Assembly (NCBI GenBank): GCA_951213105.1
Contig: OX578139.1
Location: 72,913,184 to 72,977,183, forward strand
Direction: 5' to 3'
Length of the DNA: 64,000 nucleotides
Source of the DNA: Amaurobius ferox
Taxonomy: Eukaryota; Arthropoda; Arachnida; Araneae; Amaurobiidae
Shown: positions 46,817-58,526 of the stretch, in pieces
Numbering within the stretch: the first letter of the stretch is position 1
Layout of the letters: each line of letters starts with the position of its first letter
The notes under the pieces: generated by a model
Seen by the model: the letters and a program-made list of their open reading frames with translations, nothing else
Told to the model about the DNA's origin: nothing
Databases searched by the model: none
Position numbers and translations under genes: made by a program

Positions 46817-46973
46817 TACTTACCTTATATACATAATGTATAAGGAAAGTATTGTGACGGGATCGAAAATTCGAATTCGAGTTTTCGACGGGAGAGCACG
46901 TTTCAAGCATCCCTGATCACGAATCAAACAATTTTGAAGTGATGTCTGTGTCTGTGTGTGTGTTTGTGAAAGG

Positions 46974-47016
<43 letters not shown>

Positions 47017-47794
47017 TGTATTTGTCAGTGAGTCAGTGGAGACGATAACTGACGAACGAATGGACCGATTCGAACAAAATTTGGTACAAAAATCACAATC
47101 CGTAAACACTGGAAGCCTATTGTTTTTATACGCAATCGAATGTCCAGAACCCCCTAAATTTTCGAACGAATTTCTGAAAAAATCTTCAAAAAATCAAAAC
47201 CGCTAATAAAGTTACGCAAATAGACATTTCTTATGTAATTTTTCATTAGAAAACGATTGACATAAATTTTAGAACGCTAACATGAACCGTTCTCGAAATA
47301 TTGTACATTTTTCAAAAAAATTATCAAAAAGTCATATAAAATTAAAAAATATATATGTCCTATTGAGAAACACGTTCACTTTTCATATGTAATACCATGC
47401 GAAAATTTGGGTGACATCATTCTCGTGGATCTAGCTCCTTGCATTCATGAAAAAAGGTACTTTAAGTAATACTTTTGTATTTGAATGCCAATAGTCATTT
47501 ATATACTGTAAAAATAACTTATTTCTTCGTCTATAACGCTTGGCGAGATTTTGGCGACGAATTTGGCAGGATGTCGCCAACTTGGCGACTTTTTGAAATG
47601 TTGCTAAATTAACGAAAATCTCTCCAAATGGATAAAAATGAGGCTATATCAATGAAAATGACGACTAATTGTCGAAAATTCAATATCTTGGAAAAAATAT
47701 TAGTATCTACTATAAGGAAAACCTATTTTTTTTACTGTAAAAGTAGTAAATTCATTACATTATATAAGGAAAGTCATGTGTTGCCCACATCAGA
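46817..47794 (-). repeat. Family A repeat (copy A5), full length
   Basis: Minus-strand copy. The hairpin end is at about 46822-46855, a long TG/CA tract at about 46975-47010 and TTGGCGA heptamers at about 47540-47590. The 5' end is at 47794. Confidence 0.75.
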
Positions 47795-48077
47795 TTTTTT
47801 ATTAGTGAAATGCAGTTTTAAATTATTTTCGTCTGGTAAGCTGTAAAAATTGTGAGTTATTCCCAGACAAATTACGAAAGCAGCGAAATGGAAACTGGCA
47901 TGCAATAAACATGTCATCACCGTTAGATAGGATCTTATTTTAATAACTGCGACTGATTCTCTACAGTAATGATTGTCACTTTATTTAGAATCAGCAGAAT
48001 CATATCCAACTAGTTATTTTAAGGACTTTCATATTATATGGCTACCATAATGTACCATAATGTTTATGCCTACCATA

Positions 48078-48864
48078 ATGTGGGCAACACATGACTTTCC
48101 TTATATAATGCAATGAAATTACTACGTTCACAGTAAAAGAATATATTATTTTTATAGTAGATATTTATATTATTTTCAAGATATTGAATTTTTGTCAATG
48201 AGTCGTTATTTTCAGTGATTTAGCGTCATTTTTAACCATTTGGCGAGTTTTTCGTTAATTTAGCAACATTTAAAAAAGTCGTCAAGGTGGCAACATTCCA
48301 CCAAATTCATCGCCAAAATCTCGCCAAGCGTTACGGAAGGAGAAATAAATTATTTTTACAGCTGATAAATGACTATTGGCGTTCAAATACAAAAGTATTA
48401 CTCAAAGCATCTTTTTTCATGAATGGAACGAGCTAGATCCACGAGAATGATGCCACCCAATTTATCGCATGGTATTACATATGAAAAGTGAACATGTTTC
48501 TCAATAGGAAATATTTTTTTTTTATTTTATATGATTTTTTGATAATGTTTTTGAAAAATGTGCAATATCTCGAGAACGGTTCATGTTAGCTTTCTAAAAT
48601 TTATGTCAATGGCTTTCTAATGAAAAATTGCATAAGAAATGTCTATTTGCGTAACTTTCTTAGAGGTTTTGACATTTTGACGATTTTTTCAAAATTTCAC
48701 TCTAAAATATAGGAAGGGTCCTGAACATTCATTTGCGTATAAAACAATAGGCTTCCAGTGTTTAAGGATTGTAATTTTTGTACCAAATTTCTGTCGAATC
48801 GGTCCATTCGTTCGTCAGTTATCGTCTCCACAAACTCACTGACATACACACACATATATATATA

Positions 48865-48902
<38 letters not shown>

Positions 48903-49041
48903 GAAACAGACATCACTTCAAAAATGTTCGATTCGTGATCAGGGATGCTTGAAACGTGCTCTCTCGTCGAAAATTTGAATTCGAATTTTCGACCCCGTCA
49001 CAGTACTTTCCTTACACATTATTGTATATAAGGAAAGTAAT
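48078..49041 (+). repeat. Family A repeat (copy A6), slightly 5'-truncated
   Basis: Plus-strand copy whose first recognisable bases are 'atgtgggcaacacatgac'; the leading TCTG is lost. The CA microsatellite is interrupted by '(ta)' steps (about 48843-48900). The terminal hairpin ends at about 49041. It lies only ~280 bases from A5, in the opposite orientation. Confidence 0.75.
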
Positions 49042-49552
49042 AAACTTTGCATGTAATATAGAAAAAAATTATTGCTTCTCAAATACGGTAACATTTTAAC
49101 ATTTTACTTGAAAGACTCAATTTTAATGTTTTATAAAATTATATCTGCTCTAGTATTCTGGAAAGGTAAATGACAATACCACTTTTAATATTAACAATTC
49201 CGTAAATTTTATCTTTAAAGTCGATGTTCTATTCCCAAAAAATTAAGAAATGAATTTAGATAGCTGCTACCCATCTGAAATAACATCAATCAAGAAAAAA
49301 ATTGTGCTACGAAATGTCGATAGAACATTCAATTTCACTTTCATTCCAAAGTTTTGATATTGATTTCTAATATTCTAGAAACGATTGCACTTTATATTAC
49401 GACATTCGATATTGTCCCAAGTATTTTGCGAGACCAAGTGTTAAAGATTGATAGTTCTATCAAAATATACTAAAATCGGTCTCTTGGATTTAGATGGATT
49501 TTATCTCTGGAGGTTTTATGTCATCTATAGGAGATTGGTTGGAATTGTGCGA
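49042..49552. other. AT-rich spacer
   Basis: No gene or known repeat is seen between A6 and the inverted repeat at 49553. Confidence 0.4.
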
Positions 49553-49788
49553 GCAGAAATTTATGTGTATGTTTGCATGCTCATATTCATTTAGAATTCA
49601 TATTAAACTATTTTTCAAGATTCACACAGTTATCACGCCCATTAAAAGAAAAGTAGAGTGCCCAAATACTTTGGTCAAGTCTGATCCAATATCTGCAAGC
49701 ATTGGCCGAAAATAGTTGCCATTTTTACTTTCCCGTCACAATTTATGTGAATGTCACTGAGAATGCAAACATACACATAAATTTCTGC
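49553..49788. repeat. 26 bp inverted repeat with 184 base spacer
   Basis: 49553-49578 ('gcagaaatttatgtgtatgt' plus 'ttgcat') is the exact reverse complement of 49763-49788. Two copies of 'cccgtcacaat' (49733-49743 and 49793-49803) bracket the right arm. This looks like a template-switch product next to copy A7. Confidence 0.8.
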
Positions 49789-49792
49789 TTTT

Positions 49793-49932
49793 CCCGTCAC
49801 AATACTTTCCTTATACACATAATATATAAGGAAAGTATTGTGACGGGGTCGAAAATTCGAATTCGAGTTTTCGAGAGCAGAGCACGTTTCAAGCATCCCT
49901 GATCACGAATCGACCATTTTTGAGGTGATGTC

Positions 49933-49974
<42 letters not shown>

Positions 49975-50751
49975 TATGTGTGTGTGTGTGTCAGTGAGTC
50001 TGTGGAGACGATATCTCTCGAACTAATGGAGCGATTCGAATGAAATTTGGAACAAGAATCACAATCCGTGAATACTAGAAACCTCTTGTTTTTAAACACA
50101 ATTGAATGCTCAGAACCTTCCTAAATTTTCGAGTAAAATTTGAAAAAATCATAAAATTAAAACCCTTAATAAAGTTTCGCAAATAGACATTTCTCATGTA
50201 ATTTTTCCTTAGAAAACGATTGACACAAACTGTAGGACGCTAGCATTAACCGTTCTCGAGATATTGCACATTTTTCAAATAAATTTATGAAAAAATCAAG
50301 TAAAATAAAAAAAAATATTAACTCTTAAGAAACATGTTCACTTTTCATATGTAATATCATGCCATAAATTTGGTGATATCATTCTCGTAGATCTAATTCG
50401 TTCCATTCACTAGAAAAGATACTTTGATTAATACTTTTGTATTTAACGCCAATAGCCATTTATCTCTGTAAGAATAAATTATTTCTCCATCCACAATGCT
50501 TGGCGAGAGTTTAGCGACGAATTTGGCGGAATGTCGTCAACTTGGCGTCTTTTTTTAATGTTGCCAAATTAACGGAAATCTCGCCAAATGGATAAAAATG
50601 ACGCTACATCAATGAAAATGACGACTAATGGAAGAAAATTAAGTATCTTGGAAGGAATATAAGTATATACTATAAGAATAACACTTTTTTAACTGTGAAA
50701 TAGTAAATTTGTTTTATTATATAAGGAAAGTCTTGTGATGCCCACATCAGA
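49793..50751 (-). repeat. Family A repeat (copy A7) with extended 3' palindrome
   Basis: Minus-strand copy with TG/CA microsatellite (about 49937-49991), TTGGCGA-like heptamers (about 50495-50590) and 5' end at 50751. The 3' hairpin is enlarged. 49793-49815 and 49825-49847 are perfect 23 bp inverse copies around a 9-base loop, because family sequence 'cccgtcacaat' is present on the outer side too. Confidence 0.75.
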
Positions 50752-51298
50752 TTTTTAATTCTGTATTTAACAAAAACATTTTCTGTATCCTAATGGAAAT
50801 ATGTAATTTTCCATCCTTCTAAGACAGCTGTTTGCATTGTGTTTGCAAACAAATATCAAATCTGTCACTTTGTAAGAAAGCAAATTCTACAAATTGGTAT
50901 TGGTTTAAAAATTTATATTTGATTACCACGTAACTCATTTCATTTTCTTAATAAGGGAATGGTGTAATTTTAAATGCATGCATATACATTCACTACTACC
51001 TAAAAAGCTTAGTACAATAGAGTTCCGATTATCCGAGTCCTGGTTATTCGAGGTTTCGCGTCCTCCGAGTTAGTCTGACACTGACTCATGACTTTTTGTG
51101 ATGAAGCTGAAATATCAACTTTCTGAAACCGAGGAAGATAAGTATAGTGGAGATAATCTCCTGCTTATTAGAACTATAAAATATTCTCCAGTTTAAGAAT
51201 CTGTTACGGCAGAATGCATTCAACATGGGATGACTGAGAATAATCAGCAACAAGAGATGACCGACGATATAATTATATAGTGTGAGAGGATAAAAAAA
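50752..51298. other. AT-rich spacer
   Basis: No gene or known repeat is seen between A7 and B3. Confidence 0.4.
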
Positions 51299-52089
51299 TC
51301 TGATGTGGGCAGCACATGACTCTTTCTGCAGATTTTTATACACATTATATTTATTTTAATTAAATTTAATTCACTTATAATTCAATTTTCGTTCTCATTT
51401 GGTAACTGGACTCAATTTTAAAGGTGACGTAGAGTAAAAACGAAAAAACAAAAATATCTCGAGAACGGCTAGTCCTAGTGTAATGGGGTTGGTCTTATTC
51501 TCTTCTTCGTTAAAAATTACGCATGAAAAAGCATTTAATGGATATATTTCAGCATACGTAGTTTTTTATTTTAGATTTTGTTGTTTTTGCGGGCCATTTT
51601 GCAAAAAAAGGCAGGTTATTTTTTTTCCGAATCATACCAAAATCTAATCAGCACCAGGGTAACCCGCAAGTGACTTATCTTCCAAATTTTGTAAAATTCG
51701 GTCCATTAGATTTTCAGCTAAAGTGGATACACGCTTTTGCGCTCCATTTCGCAAAAAAGGCGAGTTCTTTTATCCCGAATCGTACCCAAAACTAATCAGC
51801 ACCAGATTCGCCCACACGTGACTTACCTACCAAATTTTATGAAATTCGGTCAATTAGTTTTTTAGTTAGAGTGGATGCAAAATCTGCACAGACAGACACA
51901 CAAACAGATACACAGACAGACAGACAGACACACAGACACATAGACACACACACAGACGTCACGCTAAAAATAGTTTTTTCGTATTCTAGAGGGCTCGAAA
52001 CGTGTAGATCCGTCGAAAACTCGGGTTGCGATTTTCGGCATGATTCCAATACTTTCCCTATACATTAACATGTATTGCAGGGAAAGTAA
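51299..52089 (+). repeat. Family B repeat (copy B3), full length reference
   Basis: About 790 bases. The 5' end is TCTGATGTGGGCAGCACATG, then 'ctctttctgcag' (subterminal motif). The block 'gaacggctagtcctagtgta' is at about 51462. Two 'aattcggtc.attag' blocks follow. The CAGACA/CACA simple repeat lies at about 51889-51957. After 'cgtcgaaaactcggg' the terminal stem reads 'actttccctatac...tgcagggaaagt'. Families A and B share their first ~20 bases and the plan of their 3' ends. Confidence 0.75.
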
Positions 52090-52639
52090 TAAGACAGTGA
52101 AGGTAATTATCTTATGTGCCCAAGAGTAAACTCAGGAATTTCGCATAAGGCAGGCTGAAATCCGATTAAGATCATAATGCGATAGATGGAGCAGAAGCAT
52201 GAGTACACATCAATTATGCATATTATGTACTAAATGACTGCGGATATAAGTACATATGTATATATTGTATATATTTTTTTATCTACAGTACATATATTTT
52301 CTTAATGGGCGGGAATGGGGGAGATCCTTGATAAGAGGAGACCATTGCTGCAAATGTTATCATCAAATTATGCTCTGCAGTATACAATTTTTTATGTGTT
52401 AACCGAGTTTGATCGTATTTGAGCTGTTTTCTCAGTTCACATTAGTTCGGATAATCGAGATTCTACTGTATGTTTATATGACCTATTTTTAATGAGCATA
52501 TAGATAGCAAAATACAAAGCAATTTGAATAGGACTTGCTTTAATACAGTAAAATTTCGAGTATGCAACAGAAACATTCGTACTTTTAGTACGTCAAGTAC
52601 GGATTTTGTATGCTAGATTGACGCATTCCTAATTGTAAT
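52090..52639. other. AT-rich spacer
   Basis: No gene. A short '(ta)' and 'tatat' rich part lies at about 52250-52280. Confidence 0.4.
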
Positions 52640-53330
52640 ATATAAAAGTGACACATTTGCAATTTTGACATGACATTGTTACGTTCATGAAATTTGTTCG
52701 TGCCAAAATTACACGTTTAGAATTTTCGTATGTCAGTCACACATTTTGGAGTTTTCGTATGACAATGTCATACATTCAGAATTTTCGTATGAAAAAATCA
52801 CACATTCTCAATTTTCGCATGAAAAAGTCACACCTTTGGAATTTTCGTATGACAAAGTCACACCTTTGGAATTTTTGTATGACAAAGTCACACCTTTGGA
52901 ATTTTCGTATGACAAAGTCACACATTCGGAATTTTTGTATGATAAAGTTACATCTTTGGAATTTCCGTATGACAAAGTCACATCTCTTAAATTTCCCAAT
53001 GACAAAGTTTCACATTTGGAATTTTCATATGAAACATTTGGAATTTTTGTATGACAATGTCACACATTTGGAATTTTCGTATGACAAAGTTGCACATTGA
53101 GAATTGTCGTATAACAAAATCACATCTTTGAAATTTTCGTATGACAAAGTTACACATTTGGAATTTTCGTATGATAAAGTCACACCTTTAGAATTTCTGT
53201 ATGACAAAGTTACACATTTGGAATTTCCATATGACAAAGTCACACATTTGGAATTTTTGTATGACAAAACTACATATTTGGAATTTTTGTATAACACATT
53301 CGGAATATCACACATTCGGAATTTTCATAA
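52640..53330. repeat. 30 bp minisatellite, about 22 units
   Basis: The unit reads approximately 'cacatttggaattttcgtat' plus 'gacaaagt'. Most units are 30 bases with a few substitutions, and a few are shortened (near 53030 and 53290). Because 30 is divisible by three and the unit lacks stops in several frames, long apparent open frames with a ten-residue repeat (for example 'THLEFSYDKV') occur on both strands. I read these as artefacts, not a repeat protein. No start context or neighbouring exon supports coding. Confidence 0.85.
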
Positions 53331-53334
53331 GCTG

Positions 53335-54468
53335 TAGTAACGCGTATACCATAGCTGTAAGTATATGACATATTGCCCTGTAGCCTAAAAAAGAAATCAA
53401 CAAAACACAAAGAATTAGCGCATTTGTTCCTTCCAAGATAAAGTGTATGCTAACATAAAATAATTTTTTATTCATTGATTCAGAATTTTTTTCTTAATAC
53501 TCGTACATTGGTTTTAATTTTCAGCAAAATTCGAACTCAAATTTATCCCTTAATCTTGCATTCATTTTTTAGTCATTTTAAATAATTTCAACCGTGAAAG
53601 AAGTTATTTTTATACTCAATCTTTTTAACAAAAATAGCGATTAATGTGGTTGAAGCCATTCATTCTTTATTCATAAGATTATACCCTGTCATATTTATAA
53701 AATAAAATTAATGATAAATACATAATTAATTTCCTTAATCACAAGTTCGTATTGTGTGTATTAAGGTAAAAAAAAATAATACATATCCTTATCTTTATAG
53801 GAAGAAAGAGTATAATTTGGTTCCAATTAAACTAATGATATGCCAATTAATCCCTTTATCTTTTTTCTGTGGAAGACTACAACTTTCTTACATAAATTTC
53901 ACTGTCTTAATAATAAAAACATTGCAAATGTATTTTACAGTGGAATATCAAGAAGGAGCACAGTATTGAACAATATAGATATTTAACAGTAGGTGGCCAA
54001 ACTTTGTAGAATGTTTAACTTTTAATAATGTTACCTGTCAAGAAATATTTATCATCCAATCATTTGAAATATTTTAAAATACATATGTTTTTAAGTTAGT
54101 TGAATTTCAGCAAACAAGTACTATAAGTCTTTGAAAAGAAATTCTTTAATTATGATAACCCTCTATAATACATATGCTAGTATATAAAATCTGGTCTTAC
54201 TTCCAATGTGAAAAGCTTCTACATAGTTTTTCAATATAGTGTCAAATTAATTGAAACTGACCCAAAAAATTTCACTTTGATATTAACAATAACAAAGGCA
54301 TTTTAAGAAATTAAATGCCTATGGTAATTAGACCTTGATATGATATTTACTAATTATTGGTTAAGGCTTTGAATGTAATTAAATTTTCAAGAATCTTTAC
54401 ATTTTTAATACAGTAAAAATGCAATATATAAGAACGATGCATAACATATAATTTATAATGTTATTTCT
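53335..54468. other. AT-rich DNA without recognisable features
   Basis: No gene, RNA or known repeat copy is recognised. Confidence 0.4.
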
Positions 54469-54572
54469 GGTATGTTATTTCAAATGCTATTTGTGGCATG
54501 TTATTTGTAATGTTATTTATGATATGTTATTTATAATAATATTTATGGTTTGTTATTTATAATATTATTTAT
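54469..54572. repeat. 26 bp AT-rich tandem repeat, four units
   Basis: Four units of the form 'ggtatgttatttataatatt' plus 'atttat' lie end to end, each exactly 26 bases with a few substitutions. A partial unit precedes them. Same period as the repeat at 25237 but unrelated sequence. Confidence 0.8.
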
Positions 54573-55215
54573 GGAGCAGTTGTATATTACGTGATCTAAT
54601 AAAAAGACATGCATTTATATACACTAAAATATTTGGATAGTGGACCTGTTCTATTATTATTATATTATTAGACTATTATTAGAACTTGATACGGGTATGT
54701 CTTGCAATCTTTCGATTCTGTAATCCAGAAAAAATAAGCCGAGAAAGTCCTGTTTAAGTTTTAAATGCATATATTATTTACATAAGCTATGATCGTCTGA
54801 CGATTGCATTGTTGTACACTCATAAGTAGAATCAATCATGCATAAAGCATTGATTATGAAGCACTTTCCAACTGCAATGCAATTTTATTTAAACATCTCT
54901 AAAATGCGATACATTCAGCGGTAATATTTTTAAAATTATCACAATAATACATTCATTTATTATATTTGAAAATTTAAAACTTCATCGAAAAAATTAACTT
55001 TATTCAAATGACGTCATTGATATACAGGGTGATCCAAAAGTCCTAGACACATTTTAAAATTTAATATAAACTCAAGTAATTGCTGTACGACAGTGAGGTT
55101 TGGACTAAAATTCCTTTCACGTCGAAAAGTTTTGGTCAAGAAAATAAAAAAATTAGTTCCAAACTTTGCCCATAGATGGCGCTACTAGTACAAATGTTTG
55201 TATACCTGAGTTTTT

Positions 55216-56518
55216 AACACTTAACAATAAATTTGAAAAGTGTTTATGACTTTGTTCATTCTGTCTGTCTGTCTTTCTGTCCGTTAGCACGATAACTGGC
55301 GTAAAAATGACTTAATCAAAATGAAATTTTAGTATGTTGTTCAGACGGTGTGCAGATCCTATGGAAATATAAATGAATCCCAATTAGTTTTGGATTGAAC
55401 CCAATTAATCACCCAATTAGTTTTGGACTGAACCCAGGTTCAAAAAATGAAATACATTGAGCCCTATGGGACCTAATTTTTTAAACAACTTTTAAGCGGA
55501 TTTAAAATTCACAAATTGCTTCGAAAATTTTAGGTAATATTCAAATTGTTCCATAAAATATATAAAAAAAATCAGCGAAATATATTCAGTAGTTTTTTAA
55601 ATAAAAATTAAAATTATAATACCCCTTATATGAAGCGATCACGTGACCATGATATGAAAGGATGACGTGACCCACTTCAAAATGATATATTGCATCCATC
55701 TTGTCTCAAAATCGTGATGTTTAAAGTTCTTTTTAATTCATATTGAGCTTTGTATCCGTCCTAAAATTACTTTATTTTTGCTTAAATTCCGTGCATCTAC
55801 ATACTGAAACAACGCAATTATAATATATTTGAGTTTAAATGCTCATTCAAATGTGATTATTTCTACAACGAAGCCTATTTTTCACCTATGTAAAATGTAA
55901 ACAGCAAAATATGTAGAATGAGTTGTATTAGAATTGCTGTATTTCTTTAACACAAAATCATTTAGTTCATGGAGTCTGCACAGCTGATATGAATAAAATA
56001 TTCATTGATTTTACAAAGAGAAGGACGATTTTTTTCGATGAAGTTTTATGCATAGAGTTTAATTACTTGTAGCTCCATGGTCTTAATTTTTAAATAAAAT
56101 AAATTATTATAGTATTGTGATGAATGGGAAATTATTTATGAATGGAATGATGCTTTTATAGGGAGAGCCAGGCGTGTTATTTTTTCGATGACGTCATTTG
56201 AATAAATTTCAGTTGTTTTCGATGAAGTTTTCAAATATAATAAATTATCGTAGTATTATGATAATTCTAAAATTATTACCGAGGAATGTATCACATTTTA
56301 GACATGTGTAAACCAGGCAATTTATATTTCAATGCCGCTATTTGAATGAAGTTCATTTTTTTCGATGAAGGTTTAAGTTTTCAAATATAATAAATTAATG
56401 TAGTATTGTGATAAGTTTTAAAATATTACCGAGGAATGCGTTGCATTTTAGACATGTTTAAATAAAATTGCATTGAAGTTGGAAAGTGTTTCATAATGAA
56501 TGCTTTAAGCATGATTGA
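55216..56518 (-). repeat. Family C repeat (copy C10), nested in the mariner-like element
   Basis: Minus-strand copy. Its 3' hairpin starts at 55216 after a T-run and its 5' end is at about 56518. TCACGTGA is at 55639-55646 and TGACGTCA at 56189-56196. So C10 sits in a mariner-like element that sits in C9. Confidence 0.75.
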
Positions 56519-56570
56519 TATATCTTGTTTTTTTCAGATTCGTTTTGACACTGTCACTGAGAAGTAAGAA

Positions 56571-56800
56571 ATGAGAACTTCCACCGAAAAAACTCATTGC
56601 GTAGGTTGGTACTTTGAAACTAAATCCATCATTACAGTTCAAAAGAAGTTTCGTGGCAAGTATAAAAAAAAACGCTGCATCTCGAAACAGTATTTTGGAT
56701 TGGCACAACAAATTTTTAGAAACTGGAAGAGTTTAGGATCGAGAAAGAAGTAGCCGGCCAAGCACTTCTTCTACTCGTCTTCAGTTTCTATGCGTTTTTG
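56571..56800 (+). pseudogene. Mariner-like transposase, N-terminal fragment
   Basis: The open stretch at 56571-56753 reads 'THCVGWYFETKSIITVQKKF' and then 'QIFRNWKSLGSRKK'. This is the helix-turn-helix N-terminus of mariner/IS630-type transposases. A one-base shift then gives 'RSSRPSTSSTR', the usual S-G-R-P linker. Nothing of the catalytic DDE/D core follows; the right inverted repeat begins directly. It is flanked by C10 on the left. Confidence 0.75.
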
Positions 56801-58526
56801 ATATTTTTAAGGTTCAGCGCTATCTATGGGCAAAGTTTATAACTAATTTTTTTTTTTATTTGCTTAACCAAAACTTTTCAACGAGGAAAGCATTTTAGTG
56901 GTCTAAACCTCACTATCGTACGGCAATTACTTAAGTTTATATATTTAATAATAAAATGTGTCAAGGACTTTTGGATCACCCTGTATAAGTCGCCTAGTTT
57001 AAACATTTCTAAACTGTGATACATTCAGCTGTAATATTTTTAAAATTATCACAATAATACAATAATTTATTATTACATTTGAAAACTTAAAACTTCATAG
57101 AAAAAAATGAACTTTATTCAAATGACGTCATTGAAATATATAAGTCATCTGGCTTTCAATGTAAAAGCTGTAAATATTTTCATACACTTTTATTTCATTC
57201 CTTTCATTCATCACAATAATACTATAATTTATTTTATTTAAAAACTTAAAACCATGGAAGAAAAAGTAATTTAACTGTATGCTTAAAACTTCCTCGAAAA
57301 AAATCTGCTATAAAATGGTCCATTCTCTATGTAAAATCTGAATGTTTCATTCATATCAGCTATATTTCGGAATCAAAGAGCTAAATTTTGTGGTAAAGAA
57401 ATTCAGCAATTCGTATGCAACTCATCCTACATCTTTATGTGTTTACATTCTTCATAAGTCAAAATTAGATTTCATTTAAACTCAAATATATTGTAACTAC
57501 GTTGTTTCAGAATGTAAATGCACATAAATTAAGCAAAAATAAAGCGGCATTAGGACGTATACAACACTAAATAAAATTTAAAAAGGACTTTAAGATCGAT
57601 TTTGACACAAGATGACACAAGACGATTTTGACACAAGATGGATGGCATTGATCATTTAAACTCAAATGTATTTTAATTACGTTGCATCAATTACGTTGTT
57701 TCAATTATTTTAATTACGTTGTTCATAATGCAGATGTACAGAAATTAATCAAAACTAAAATGGTTGTAGGCCGGATACAATACTAAATATAAATTAAAAA
57801 GAACTTTAAAAATCGCGATTTTGACACAAGATGGATGCCATATTTTATTTTGACATGGGTCACGTGATCTCTTCATATAATATGGGTGTAATTATTATTT
57901 TAATTTTAATTTAATAAAGTACCAAATATAGTTTGTTGAAATTTTGTTCATATTTTTTTATGAGATAATTTGAATATTTCCTAAAACTTTCGAAGCAATT
58001 TGTGAATTTTAAATTCGCTTAAAAAATGTTTGAAAAATTAGGTTTCATAGGGTTAAATGTATTTCATTTTGTTAATCCGAGCTTAGTCCAAAACTAATTG
58101 CGTGATAATATTCACTTATACTCCATATGTCCCACAGATCGATTGAGCAACATACTAAAATTTCATTTTAATAAGGTCGTTTTAACGGTAGTTATCGTGC
58201 TAACGGACAGACAGACAGAATGAACAAAGCCATAAACACTTTTCAACTACGTTGTAAAGTGTTAAAAAAGAAATTGCTTCGAGTTGCCACTACTTACCAC
58301 TATGAATACGTTCGTAGTCTGAAACCTAACTTTACATCAGTTAAGTGTGGTACATTTTTGCATACTAAATTGTTCAAATTGTAATTTGATTGATATTTCG
58401 ATTACCCAGGATTTGAAGCTCCGAGCACTGATACGGACTGCAATGTGTTTTGAATTTTACACATATTTATATATCCGGTCACTCAATCAGCTGAGTCGAA
58501 CGGCCTGGGTATACCACATGTTTATA

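Larger units (their letters stand above)
55025..56993 (+). mobile_element. Mariner-like element with ~180 bp terminal inverted repeats
   Basis: The ends read CAGGGTGATCCAAAAGTCCT on both sides in inverse orientation. Similarity continues inward for ~180 bases, including 'aactttgcccatagatggcg' on the left and its inverse on the right. TA flanks lie at 55023-55024 and 56994-56995. Removing the nested C10 copy leaves ~650 bases, of which only the N-terminal part of a transposase remains. This is a non-autonomous deletion derivative. Confidence 0.8.
54832..58264 (+). repeat. Family C repeat (copy C9), split by a mariner-like element
   Basis: The 5' end is TCAATCATGCATAAAGCATT and the subterminal 'agcactttccaac' follows. 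TGACGTCA is at 55009-55016 and 57123-57130, and TCACGTGA at 57860-57867. The GACA repeat and terminal hairpin 'aacacttttcaac...gtaaagtgtta' end at 58264. A mariner-like element occupies 55025-56993 at a TA site. Extra internal copies of the 'aacttcatngaaaaaa' segment make it longer than C8. Confidence 0.75.

Noticed and set aside
52640..53330. CRISPR-like array
   Set aside because: The units are contiguous 30-mers without unique spacers, in a eukaryotic context.
52687..53337. Overlapping frames of 65-137 codons encoding ten-residue repeats, on both strands
   Set aside because: They follow from a 30 bp minisatellite whose period is a multiple of three. Equal openness on both strands argues against coding.
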